NCBI GenBank assembly: GCA_029706075.1
Contig: JAINUG010000004.1
Span: forward strand, 1,032,547 to 1,096,546
Direction of reading: 5' to 3'
DNA: 64,000 nt
Source: Aldrovandia affinis
Taxonomy: Eukaryota; Chordata; Actinopteri; Notacanthiformes; Halosauridae
Shown here: piece by piece, positions 1 through 11,569 of the stretch
How positions within the stretch are numbered: position 1 is the first letter of the stretch
Layout: each line of letters opens with the position of its first letter
Translations under genes and position numbers: made by a program
The notes under the pieces: model-generated
Database searches by the model: none
The model's input: only the letters and a program-made list of their open reading frames with translations
What the model was told of the DNA's origin: nothing

Positions 1-102
1 ATATCCTGCACACAAAACTGCCAAAATGACATTACATGATCCACTTTAGTTCTGCTCATTTGTTTCTTATTTATATGTATGCACAAACATATGGATGATG
101 TG

Positions 103-536
103 CAGGTAGTGGCCAAAGCGGTGGAAACCCTTGGGCAAATGAGGGACGAAAGCTGATGCTTCCACACAGGTGTTGATTCTGAGTTCATTAAGCAATTAAC
201 ATCCCAGCATGCTCAGGGTCATGTATTAAAAATGCTGGGCAGGCCTGGTTGCCTATAAATATGGCTAGCATGGCTAGAAGATGAGACCTCTGTGACTTTG
301 AAAGAGGGGTGATTGTTGTGACACTTTTGGCAGGAGCTTCAGCGGCAAAGACAGATCTTGGATCGTGATGCCTGTGCATTAGTTTGAGGTGGCATCTCGA
401 AATCATTTGACTGAAAATGTCAATGTAGTGCAATGAGAGTAGGCAGGTTATTCAAGAATGGTCCATCAAGGACTCTACAGAACAGGATACCATAGACGTA
501 TCCTATTAGTGTTTCCACCTTTTTGGCCTCTACCTG
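103..536 (+). mobile_element. Tc1/mariner-type non-autonomous element, copy A
   Basis: The left end (caggtagtggccaaagcggt) and the reverse complement of the right end (caggtagaggccaaaaaggt) form matching terminal inverted repeats. The right end is followed by TA; the left flank has decayed to TG. The interior contains segments that recur at 4.64-4.88 kb (reversed) and 29.3-29.6 kb, such as 'tgctgggcaggcc' and 'gactttgaaagagg'. The 434 bp length is far below the roughly 1.3-1.6 kb of an autonomous Tc1 element, and no transposase motif is readable, so this is an internally deleted, dead copy. The superfamily is inferred from the TIR shared with the copy at 57.5 kb, which has DDE transposase codons and TA flanks. 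Confidence 0.75.
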
Positions 537-1997
537 TATATATACAGTGTCCCTTTAAAGTCCATCCCCGTCTCAAAAATGCCAACTTTTGTTGCCTTAC
601 AGCCTAAAATTAAAACATTAGACTTTTTCCACATTTTATCCTACATCCTCCAACTGAAAAATAAATTCTCAAAAAACATCAATAAAAAATAAATAAAAAT
701 AGAATAACTTGGATTGATAAGTCTATACCGTGCTTATCATATCAATTGTAAACTAGCTCGGGGGCAACCAATCACCTTCCAGATCACAAATCAAGCTAAT
801 TGGCCAATTGTGTTCAATTGCAGTGATTCCGATTTTCACTTAGAAGTTGTAGGGTAAAACGTGTAAATAAAGGTGGGAAATGTCTGATTTAATATGTTTT
901 CATTTCAGGCTGTAAGGCAACGAAAGGCCCTGTATGTGGTGAATATGGCTTGTCAGCTCCTCTATGATGCTGTAAAATGTGGTTATGGGGAACTGCTTGG
1001 AGAAGGTTACAGGTTTGATTCCTATGCCGCGTGCCGTCATTGGAAAGGGACGTCTCCAGCTGTATGGCAGGATAATATGGGAGAATATGTGCCATGTAAA
1101 TCTCCCGAGGCAAAGCCCCTCTCTATGCTGGATTTGAAGGATTTTAGCTGGGGTTGTGTCTCATGTTGCCACCCGTACCGCGGTTTAATTCGCCTCCGAG
1201 GGAGAGAGAGAGACCTCCTTAATTTGCAGCTTAAGCATGCTGATAATAATAACAATACCACATGGAGAACAATCTGCACCTCAAATGCCCCTCCAAACCC
1301 GCATAGGATGAAAGGGGTTTGGAGTCACACTCTGACTTTTGTTACTGTTGAGAAAGGCGTCCAAAGACGTGCTTGCCCTGGTGATACACCCCCTTAAACG
1401 TTTAACTAAAGTCTAATAAAGCCATTTTAATTATGCCCTCCCTTTTGGTTATTTTATTTTATTTTTTTCTACCCCCTACATAATCCTCTTTAGCTAATCC
1501 TCGGCCACCCCTGTTTTATTTCCCCCAGATAGCGCATGTGAGAAAGAGAGAGAGATAAAGGGAGGGAGAGAGAGAGAGAGAGAGAGAGAGTCAACTAACA
1601 GCCCCAATGATCTCCCTGTCCCAGTTTTCGTTCATGAGACTGATTCTTTACACTTCTGTGCTCCGTCTAAAGACAGCAGAGTCATTCATGTGGTTGTATA
1701 GAATTGTATTTAAAACCAGTTTTTCCCCCCCGCCATTCATCTCTCTCAAGGTCCCATTTTAAATGTGTGATTAAAATATAGACTGGGGCCCCGAAACACC
1801 CGGTATGTGTAATTACTTTTGGCCTCCTAATTGAAAAGCTGATTGCTAATCTCTGCACAACCCCTACGTTCTCTCAATCGGTCATAATTAAACTGGCTCG
1901 CTGACAACCTCTAGATTAAAGTTAAGATGATATGAATTTCAACCTCATTTGCTGGGAAGGGCAGCATTTTGACAGTGAGGGTATTTCGGACTCTCAC

Positions 1998-2034
<37 letters not shown>

Positions 2035-4083
2035 TATCCCCTAGAGGATTACAGCGTTAATGATGCTGTTAGAGATAATGTGATTCCAAAACGTCTCAAG
2101 TCAGTCCTCAGTCAGAGATCAGGGGCTGTTCACCCGGGGGAGGGGGTTCAAAAAATAGAAACGCCCTGCCAGGGCACCTCCTTTGTGAGATGTATATTAC
2201 CCAGGAGGCAGACAGTTTAATTTTACAGTGCGTGATGGACGCTGTTCCAAGGTTCATGGAAGCGGGCCTGTGATAGTGCTGTAAGATCCCTGTGGGGATA
2301 CAGCCCTTATCACCAGCTGGTTAAGCTATTGTTCACAACTGATGGGCAGCCATGAATCACCACCGACTCCTCAGCCAATGAAGTCATTTGCAAAACACAG
2401 GGGCTCTCCTCAAAATAAATATTCAGGGCGTGTGATGGTTGGAATGAAATCCACCGGACTCCTCCGTCCTCTGTGAGCTTGTGTGCCCCTAGTGGCTCCT
2501 CTTGGAGACGATCAGAACACTCATCACACTCTGATGAAATCTGCATAAATTACATAACAGAGTTCAGGGTATGGCAAAGATTACAAGATGGGTGCATTTT
2601 GATAAACACATGAGACACCTTATTTTTGGACTAATCAAAGAAGTTCCCAGTTCTCCTCCTCTAGCCTCTGGCTTCTGTTATCTTCTCCTAGCGAGCGAGA
2701 AGCAAGGTTATGTTCAACCCAGGGGAATATCCTGCAGATACGCTATTCGCAAAGTGTTACAATTCTGCTCTCTGATGCCAATCACAACTCCAAGACAGGC
2801 ACCTCAATCAGAGTAATTTAAAGCAATTATGGACTCTTTAACAACATATGCTGTATGGCGCTGATAATCTTTATCCAGTTATTAAATGAGGCAGCACGCA
2901 CACCAGGGAAGAACCAGGGAAGACCATGCTCCTGTGCTAACGGTTAAGCAGTTGTATTCTTTATGTTCTGTTATTATCTTAACATAAACAGACAGGGCAG
3001 CCAATGAACTTTCTCCTCTCCCAGAGGCATCATGGGAAATCAGGGGTGCATGACACAATGAGGAGAAGGACGTTTGTCTGCATTCCTTATTGTTGCGAGT
3101 GCATTATTCCAGCAAAAAGAGTGCTTTGAAGTGTAAATTGACCTCAGGCTGGGGAATAACTTAGTTTTATTAATTGCCGTACTCAGGCACTGAGACGCTG
3201 GGAGTGTGAACATATGACAGGCTCTTTTTAGCGAGTTTACTGGTGACAAATAAATAAGGAGGCATATATATACTGTAAGAAACAAACAAACACAAACAAA
3301 CATGGCAAGAGTTTGCACCGTGCACACTGCAAAAATAATTAATACCTTACAATTCTTTATTAATCAAGATATAGCACAATTCCATAACAGAACACATTTT
3401 TGAAGGCTGCTTGGTTTTCACTCATGTATTAATGATAAACTAATGTGCTAATAATGACAATTTTTTTAACTGAATAATTGCTAAGTGTCTTGTATTTTCT
3501 GAATATCCGTAAAGAAATTAAAAGCCATGTCCTTTATTTAAGTTCATTATTTTAGTCGTGGATCACATTACACACTGGCCTATCACAAAATAAAAATGTT
3601 TCAGCAAATTATTGCATTGAAGATTTAATTATGCAGACCCTATTAAAGACACAGCTCCTCCTCGTTGCCCAGAGTTGAAACTACACTAATGCACTGCAGC
3701 GACTTAGGAAATGACTTTAATTCAATTTGCAGAAATGTTCCGACAGAGCTGACGCTGATAAGGAGTGACTTCTCCTTAACCGATGAAGCTTTTAGCCGCT
3801 AAAGCATCGCTGTCAGAGGTTAGAGTGGCCGGGCTTGTGTGAGTGACGTGACCGCAGCGATTAATGCGGTGAACGTCTGTCTCCGTACGACGCCCACGGG
3901 GCGAGCGTTCAGAGGGAGAAAAGAGCAGTGGCCGCTCCTCACACCCAGGGCCGTGGGCGGAGCAGGTCAGGTGAGACTCTGGCCTTTCTGAAAACTGCGG
4001 CCTTTCTGCCGCGTTCGACTCGGGCTGAACTGGCACTGCAGGAAGCTTTCACATGCCATTGAATGCAGTTTTGATTGCAGATA
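537..4083. other. Non-coding stretch with short microsatellites
   Basis: No gene or recognised transposon is visible. It contains a GA run near 1546-1590 and a CA run at 1999-2032. The block around 1690-1960 has several TAATTA/TAATTG cores and no simple repeats, which is the composition often seen in conserved non-coding enhancers, but conservation cannot be judged here. Around 3840-4030 the DNA becomes CpG-richer. Short ORFs in the block have no recognisable domain. Confidence 0.5.
1999..2032. repeat. (CA)n microsatellite
   Basis: A pure run of about 17 AC dinucleotides. It produces a short Thr-His ORF that is not a gene. Confidence 0.95.
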
Positions 4084-4254
4084 CAGGTAACTGCCAAAAT
4101 AAAGGAAACACTTTGATAACCCGGGGGTGACACTCAAGCAGCCCTGGCCCGGGCTAGGAGAGTCCTGGTCTACCATCTGTGGTACCGGGAGTGTCACCTG
4201 TTTAAATGATCCCTTATTTACTCAAGTGTTCGCTTTATTTTGGCAGTTCGGGTA
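4084..4254 (+). mobile_element. Short Tc1-type MITE, copy B
   Basis: It begins with caggtaactgccaaaataaa right after TA and ends with the mirrored 'tttattttggcagtt' followed by a decayed terminus. At about 170 bp it is a minimal non-autonomous member of the family at 9.6, 42.8 and 57.5 kb. The interior (gggggtgacactcaagcagc) is unlike the other copies, so the ends may have captured different sequence. Confidence 0.75.
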
Positions 4255-4635
4255 GAACAAGTTGAAATAAGTAAGTAAAGATACTTTCTATCTCCTAAGT
4301 TAAAAAATTGAATGTACAAATATTAACAAATGCAAACTCACACACACACAAATTATGCCTGATGCACTGTGATAGAGAAGCTGTGAATGTTAATTGTGTT
4401 TATATGCTGCTGAGTCAATTAACATTAACATACTTTTAAAATCCTGTCTGTAATATAATTTTACATTAGTAGATAATGGATATATATTATAATCTCTCAT
4501 TCCATTTCTCTTCAATTTGTTTTTTCCCCCCTCATATTTCCCGTGTTTTGAATCATTTTAATGTTAAATGTTACTCAAAGCGCAGTGCTTTTCTAGCATG
4601 AAAAAATTAACTGGGCTCCTGGCTTAGTGAAACAG

Positions 4636-4884
4636 CCAACCAGAGTATGTGTTCTTCGTCTCTGAAGCTCCTGCCAAAAGTGCCCCAACAATCACTCCTC
4701 TTTCAAAGTCACGGAGATCTCTTCTTCTAGCCACGGCAGCCAAAATAATGGGTAACTGGGCCTGCCCAGCATTTTTATACACGACCCTAAGCATGATGGC
4801 ATTAATTAACTTAATTAACTACTGCTTTCAATATACTTTGTGTCCCCCATTTATGCCAGTGTTTACTTTATTTTGGCAGTTACC
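4636..4884 (-). mobile_element. Truncated Tc1-type element, copy C
   Basis: The right end 'actttattttggcagttacc' is the family TIR, followed by TA. Read on the minus strand, the interior matches copy A in order (tgctgggcaggcc, then gactttgaaagagg, then ttggcaggagcttcag). The opposite TIR is missing, so the copy is truncated near 4640. The open frame across it is an antisense coincidence shared with copy A. Confidence 0.7.
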
Positions 4885-5204
4885 TATCACTGCTTGGCTA
4901 ACATGCAGCCCTTGGATTTGGAACACTGTGAGACCAAAAAAATGACCAAGTAGTGGCGTGTGACCATGACAGGGTTTGAAAGTTAAGTCGACTCATAAAA
5001 AGGTGCTGAGAACACAACAATGTGGCAAAACCCATTTACTTTTCCTGCTGTTTTTCTTCCAGAAATGTGCTCTTTGCACAAAGAGACAAGGTATTTCAAG
5101 GAACATATATATATATACTGTATATATATTTTTTTGTTCACATGAAACGGTCATAGTTTTGCACCACATGCCAGACCATATTGATTTTATGGTAGAATTT
5201 TTCA

Positions 5205-6309
5205 CAATTGACCCTTCGCGAAACCACACCCCGAAATGCAGACTGGCCAATCACAGCGCAGCATAGGACAGGCTCGAACAGAGGTCCGACAGTTTATGGC
5301 GTCGCTCCGTTGACTTTGACGGAAAAGTTTGAAATTTTCTTCATTTTCTAGCTGGTTTTGTGGACTTTTAGCTAGTTATGGTTAAATGTTGTGCCTGGGG
5401 CACTTGTAACAGTGACACTCGTTACCCAGAGAGGTTGGAAGGAGATATATGTTTTTTTCCCTTTCCTGAAAAGTGTTAGCCAGCTAAGCTAACGTGGCTA
5501 CGGTCTGGATATGCAGCTCCTGGTTGCAACGTTGGTAAAGTTAGACTAAATGTTAGCTTTGTTATTCGTGATCCAGCCAGCTTGCTAATGTTAAGATGTT
5601 ACAGTCAAGCTCTAGAAAACCAAGTGGGTAACGTTACCTTGATGTCAAAATGTAATACAATTTTTTCATTACTATTTCAGCACTTTGTCAATGGGAAGCC
5701 CAGTCCCGAGTACCCAAATCTTGTGGAGGACTGGGCTGACACACTGCTGATATTTTTTGCTTTACAGAGGTCCAGGGTATGGATAAGTCCGATGAGATGG
5801 GCGCAGAAACCTGTGGAGCTAACCAGAGTAATGTTGTTACAGCACACTATAGGCTACTAATGTTACATTAGTTAGCTAATGCTAGCTAACTTACTACTGA
5901 ATGTAACGTTATATAGGCCTACTGCTTTTGCTTTTTAATGATTGTAATAGTGAATAGAGACCTACCCAGCTTTACAGGAACAGTGTTAATGTCGTTGTCC
6001 TCTGTCTCAATCGCCAGGTGATGCGGTGGTTCACTTTTTTGGATCTGTAGGCTTTCGCTTCTATCTAAAAAATGTTTACGTCATTTTGTTGCTGAGTCAG
6101 TGTGATATGTTGAATATAACCTTCAAATGCATATTGTAGACCCTTCTGTCTGCTTCTATCTGAAATCGCTTTTTCTATTTTCCAAAAATTGGACAATATT
6201 TCTCCAGGGAGTGCAGTTAGCGACAGTGGGAGCGCCATGCTGGCTCCGAAAGCTTGACGGACTGAGCAACAGTAACTAAGGGGGGCGTGGTTTAGCGAAG
6301 GGTCAATTG
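5205..6309 (+). mobile_element. THAP-domain DNA transposon relic
   Basis: Termini at 5205-5233 (caattgacccttcgcgaaac...) and 6281-6309 are inverted repeats of about 29 bp with only a few mismatches. Together they bound 1.1 kb. Inside, on the plus strand, are two pieces of a THAP-type zinc finger, described separately. THAP domains bind DNA in P-element, Kolobok and ISL2EU-type transposases; which superfamily this is cannot be fixed because no catalytic region survives and no clear target-site duplication was found. The length suggests an internally deleted derivative of a several-kb autonomous element. Confidence 0.75.
5378..5745 (+). pseudogene. THAP zinc-finger fragment, split by an intron
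   Basis: The ATG at 5378 opens a 33-codon reading that starts MVKCCAWGTCNSDTRYPERL, continues to an FPFP motif and stops at 5477-5479. This matches the start of THAP domains, with the first cysteine pair of the C2CH zinc site. A second piece begins immediately after a good acceptor (tactatttcag, ending 5680) and reads HFVNGKPSPEYPNL, which fits the last zinc-ligand histidine and the following segment. The middle of the domain, with the conserved Trp and third Cys, is not visible between them, so a middle exon or part of it appears deleted. It is probably non-functional. It lies wholly inside the TIR-bounded element, so it is transposon cargo and not a host gene. Confidence 0.72.
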
Positions 6310-8136
6310 CGCTCCCTATTCATGCGGAAGTGACGGCCGTCGGCGTCCTGTGATTCATGATTACGTCATCACGCAGTAGATTTGGATTCAGCATGGAGAA
6401 AAAAAGGGGCTTATTCATGCAGCTTCCGCCGCATTTCTACGCGATCGACCAGCCACGTTGTCAGTTCCTGCCTGAGTTTGTCCGTTTTGTGTCTTATTAA
6501 GCCGGTGTTTGCTTGCCCTAGGTTACACCCACTCAAAGCATGCAATTCGCTAAGCCACAAACACCCAAACATAACCTTTCTGTGCACAGTCCTCCCACTA
6601 ACTGCCATGATTATCAGTGATAGGAAAACTGATGCATATATATATATATATATATATATATAAGCACAACAAATGGTGAGATGGTGAAGACACTTTCAAT
6701 TTTAGATATAATAATTTTCCAGTAACACACACACACATTTGTGTGACAGACAAAGTGCAAAGAGACAAAAAGGTTCTGGTTCTGCAGTCTTTGGGAGCCT
6801 CCTCAATCTCAGTATAAAGTTGGATCTAGATGGGCATAATGGACTTGCCATTATGTATTCTTATGTTCTTAAGTTCTTATATTGCTCTTATGTCATGCCA
6901 TATATTTTCCTCAGGAGGCAGATGGCGTGTGGAACTTCATGTTCTGACCTTTCGTGCCATAGGGGCTATAGAGTATTGTGGGGCAGAAACATTTCCTTAC
7001 TGTCACCTCTCAACAGCTGTGACCGCACTTCTCACAGGCGTGCTCTTGCCCCTCTCATGGCTGCTTACATTGTATCTATCCTAGTGATTATGCTGCCATA
7101 CACACCTCCTGGCGGGGTCACCTATACACCAAATCTTTAATCTGTCCCTTCTGCTATGCATTGCTTTTCCATAATTACCCATACCATCACCGTTCTCCTC
7201 ACTGGGGCGCCTGCCCCACGTCTCGAGCCTGCTCCATCTTCAGAACAATCGTCGACCTGAAGTCCGTCCATTCCCAGCCCGCCACCCCATCCCAGGACCA
7301 CCACCTTCAGCTGCCTTTAACTTAATCAAGTTCCAAATTGTTTTACACATTGACCATTGTTGGTCATCACAAACTCTGAGCTGGCCACTGTTGCCCTAGG
7401 CTTGCCTTTGTCGGGCTTAAGGCCAGGGTCTGCTGCAACGCGCATTGGAGCAAAGGATTTGTAAACATTTTGTTGATATTTTGGCCAAACCTGAGACTCT
7501 AGACACACGCATGGAGATTCTGCCCTTCAGTGAGGCTCGGGTCGGGCTTCCAGAACACATGGCCGAGCGGTGTGCGCTGTATCTGAACCACTTTGCACAG
7601 TCAGCATGAGTAGGGGTATGTGTGTATAATTAAACACAGATCTACAAGTGGTTTTAGTTGCAAAAGAAGCTTTCATTATAACAAGGCAACGAGGAGCAGC
7701 GGGGACTAATAGAACCTATTCATGGTTGAGTTTGAAAAAAACGATGAGATGAAAAAGGGCAAGCTAGGCCAGCGGTGTAGAGCAGAGGCCTCTGACTTCC
7801 AATGGTGGTTCCAACCATAATTGCAAGTTCTGAATTTGAACTAGCTATTAATTGGTCTTAATTATACACTTAATTATTTATATTAAAACATGATTTACTT
7901 TCTTAAGGCTATATTATGTCAGAAACAGTTATGCATTCCATGAACAATAAATGTCCTCTATTCACATCCCAGGACTTTAAACCAGTCAGATCAACTAATA
8001 CTTTTATGTTCTCTGAACTATAAATGTACATGACATATGATACCTTTATAAAGAGGTTACATTTTGTAATTTAATTTTAATTATAGACTGGCAGGCGAAA
8101 TCAGTGGGGTCCTAATTGTTTAAAGTGTGGACACCT
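6310..8136. other. Non-coding stretch
   Basis: No gene recognised. It holds an AT run at about 6637-6662 and a short CpG-bearing patch just right of the THAP element (6310-6450) with a TTACGTCA motif at about 6361-6368. The ORFs around 6739-7140 have no recognisable domains. Confidence 0.5.
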
Positions 8137-9279
8137 GGGCCTGTATTCACAAAGCATTTTAAGGGTAAAAGTTGGTCCTAACTGCACAATTTAGGAGCAA
8201 GTCCGAAAAATAATGGGCGTGTCACTCATAAATGTAGGAGTCCTAAATTTTTGGGATAAGAGTATTTCACAAAGGGTTTGAGAGCTAAAAACAGCACCTA
8301 AGTCCAGGAGAAGTTAAAAGCAGCCAAGAGGACTTCTAAGTCGCTAAAGACCTACTCACGGCGATCCGAAAATCTGCTGCAGCCGGCAATCGTTGTCGCA
8401 ATCGCGTCAACACTGGAGATATTGAATGATACAGAGCTCATAAAAAGGTACCGCCTCAATCGTGAGGGTATTATATATAGCTATAATATTATATATAGAT
8501 ACCCGCTGATTGTTTACGAGATGCAGACATGTAACCAATTGACTAGTCAGTATTCTTGGTTTCATGTTAAATCAGTGACACGTAGCCTACATTTGTATTT
8601 TAGAATCTTTATTAGAATATAATAGGGGTGCATCGGATCATTTTTCGGATCAGCAAAAAAAATAATAACGGGACCAAAGGCGCGTTTCCACCAAAAATTG
8701 CCAGGAACTATTCTCAAGGAATTGAATGAATGATAATTTCAGTTTTTCAATTTAAGTTATTTCACTAAATCTTTATTCGAAAATTTCACAAAATACATTT
8801 TTAGATTCAGTACGCCTAGGCGATTTAACTAGGGTGGTCTTATGCCTGAATAATAAAAGATCGCTAATGTTTCAATTCTATTTAATTCAGTCGCGTTTCT
8901 AAAAACATGCCTCCCAGAAAGGCATTTAGTATGAAAAACAAAGCAAACCAAAACATACATGGTTGTCTATCTCTTCACTGTAACTCTGCATCGAGATTTA
9001 GGGAATTGTTACTGTAAAAACAGCGGCAGAAAAACGATTTCTCTATGATGACCCATCCCCTATATCAGCCAATCACTGTGGGCATTCTGAGTAAGCTCGT
9101 TCATGAGAAACAACGCTATCCCTAGCAACGACGTCAACCCCGCCCTCACTCTTAACTTGAAAATTGTAGGAATTCCTTAGTATGAGTTTGTCTTTGCAGC
9201 TTTGTGAATAGGTTTTAAGGTTAGTGCGATTTAGAAGTACTCCTAGTGGTAAGATAAAATGCTTTGTGAATACAGGCCC
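8137..9279 (+). mobile_element. PIF/Harbinger-like element, copy 1
   Basis: Both ends carry the same 24 bp inverted repeat (gggcctgtattcacaaagca on the left; its complement ends at 9279). A second copy at 34536-35650 has the same order and orientation, including the block with 'cagccaatcactgtgggcat' near the right end. The interior contains a short reading (8386-8475) resembling the N-terminus of Harbinger nucleases, which is the basis for the superfamily call. No nuclease catalytic residues are present. The target-site duplication is not clear. It is a non-autonomous deletion derivative. Confidence 0.75.
8386..8475 (+). pseudogene. Harbinger (HARBI1-like) transposase N-terminal remnant
   Basis: One plus-strand frame reads AIVVAIASTLEILNDTEL and then IKRYRLNREGI. 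The pattern '(N/D)D-x-x-LI-(K/R)-(R/H)YR-(L/F)-x-R-x-GI' is characteristic of the N-terminal part of PIF/Harbinger nucleases. The reading runs into AT-rich sequence and no DDE domain follows, so it is a dead fragment. The same residues occur in copy 2, and a related version occurs on the minus strand at 45.5 kb. The match is from family knowledge, not a search. Confidence 0.65.
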
Positions 9280-9600
9280 TGGTCACTGAAACTAACCCAT
9301 TTGTGGAAAATGAAGAGTTCAGTGACTCAGCAACTGGCAATGAGCCAAAATTGAATTGTGTTTAAATATGTTTGAGGAAAAAATAATGACAGAACTTACA
9401 CACATTTTCAACAACATTAGTTGATCAATAGATTGGCTCTAACAAAAATCAGCATACACAGAGAGTCCCCAGGACCGGGGCTATGGACCACTGGTGTAGA
9501 GCATGCAGGTAGCCCACTAATGTATAGCAAGCCTGTGTGTGTCTGTATGTAGATATGCATGTGCCCACACACATCTTATGCAACAGAAACAGACAATGTA
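9280..9600. other. Short non-coding spacer
   Basis: Nothing recognised between the Harbinger-like copy and the next MITE. Confidence 0.5.
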
Positions 9601-9792
9601 CACGTAACTGCCAAAACAAAGGCAACACTTGAGTAAATTCAAAAGGATTCGTTAAAGGGGTGCCATGGCCGGTAGCAGCAGATAGGCCCAGCCCTCCCCT
9701 TTGCGGCGAGGCTGGCTGGGACTCTCTTAGCCTGGGCCAGGGCTGTTTGAGTTTCCCCCAGGCTTTCAAAGTGTTACTTTGGCAGTTACCTG
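9601..9792 (+). mobile_element. Short Tc1-type MITE, copy D
   Basis: The left end cacgtaactgccaaaacaaa follows TA. The right end 'actttggcagttacctg' is the mirrored terminus followed by CA, a one-base decay of the expected TA. The interior of about 150 bp is GC-rich and differs from the other copies. Confidence 0.72.
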
Positions 9793-11569
9793 CATGTTAA
9801 TGTAGACATGCTAAAGTTGTCGGACCCCCTCGTCCGAACCCTAATGACATCGTCTTTTGGCGCTCCTACATTTTACACTCTGTGTATCAACCCAAAATGA
9901 GGAACACGTTCCCAATTAAGGTTTGTTCTCTCTGACAGGCATAACGTCACTTGGTTAATTCATAAATGTCGGCAAGCCACATACAAACTCCCATTTTACG
10001 TAACATCATTTATGTCATGGAGAATAGAGGTTTTTGTTCTTTACTTTGTATTTTTTAAACAAAAGTATTTCTGAAACAATTTGGAGTTAAATGGCACAAA
10101 AATATGCATCACTGAATAAAAGACTGATCGGTTCATTGACTGTTGCTAAGCTGATGGATGGATCACTTAAGATCTCATTGCGCTTGGGGAGTTAGAAACT
10201 CAGTCAATGAAGTCAGAATTCACAGGAAGCATCCCTGAACTGAAATTGAATGATTCCCTAATTTGGAGAGCGATATTTGCAGTAACAGACAATTATGAGA
10301 TTATTGCTCCTTTAAATACCATGAAATGTTTAATCTCTCTTATTGGCAGAGTGAACTGGTAGGTTTCAGTCTTTTGGGAGAGTAACACTCCAGCCAGTTC
10401 ACATGGTGTAGTTAGGCTTCCTGTTTCATCCTTCTGGTCAATGCTGGCACCAAGCTTCCATCAGGGATTTATCAAAAGAGGAACCGGGGGGTTTGAAAAT
10501 TGGTCCTCATTAATTAAGCGATGAACCTTTGAATTTGTAATTACTCAAAGGCAAAATGTTAAAGTGCTGAAATCGCCAGAGTTTAGTTGAAGAAAATAAG
10601 AAAAAGGAGGAGGAGAAGGGGGAGGGGGTACAGTTTGTAGAAGAAAAAAAGGGCAGCCAAAGTGCAATTAAACTGCAGCTCTCAAACGGCTTAAGGGAAA
10701 AGAAGTGTTTTAAAGGTGCTGTTCAAATGCTGTCTTTCCTCTGCCACCACAAAGGCCTTTGGGTTTAACCACCCAGGTGTGGGAGCACACTTATATGTGT
10801 GTGTAGAAGCTTTGCTCTGAACAATGGCATGCCATTTTGACCTCTTTCGGCCATTTGTTCATTGCTGTGAGTGTGTCTTTGTTGCTTCAGGAACAGCTGA
10901 TTTCTTCGAAAGAATCATTCGAGAAGGAATGAACCTCTGGACGTTTTTCCACCATCAGCATTTGCCAAAAAAAAAAAAAAACAGTTGGTGACACGGAGCA
11001 GTCGGGTCAAACATTCACCTTTTATTCCTTCCCTCCATCTACCAGGTTGCCATAGCACATGATAAAAATCCCCTTCAGAATGCGGTGATTATGGGTTTGT
11101 TGCTCCTTTTGAAAGACCTGTGGTTTTTGGGACTGTTCTGTTGGGACAGGGCTGACAGAAGGCAATGCAGGAGGGGTGCTGTTGTGTTTCTGACTCTGGA
11201 CTCCGTGTTCTGGATCCCCAGGCTGCTGTGCCTCGGAACCAGGATGTCCATTAAGGTCAGAATTAATCACGGCAAATGCATTTCCTGTTATTTGGCTGAA
11301 ATTCCACGGCAGGTTTATCACGCTGGGCTGACTAAGGGTTCCCCGACAGCCCAGCTGGCTATTTGACCCTGACGTGCATATGCGTTGCCAAGGGCAACAT
11401 ACCTCTGAATGGATGCCCAGTTATCATTATCTGTCAGAGACTGCCTATGCATAAATCAATACATTAAATAGTCCATCTGTCAATCAGTCTACTATTGAAA
11501 GCCATGCCTCCAACCACCCAGGAGTCTCTGTGCTCATTCAGTTATTCTATGAAGCAAGGGATACATTTA
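9793..11569. other. Non-coding stretch, possible regulatory DNA
   Basis: No gene or transposon recognised. The part at 10130-10400 is free of simple repeats and has TAAT-rich cores. A purine-rich run lies at about 10590-10650 and an A run at about 10967-10981. The ORFs around 11022-11366 on both strands lack domains. Confidence 0.45.

Noticed and set aside
188-433. ORF with an EAPAKSVTTITPLSKS motif, similar to the ORF at 4649-4945
   Set aside because: The similarity is real at DNA level but comes from two copies of a Tc1-type non-autonomous element read in antisense; it is not a conserved protein.
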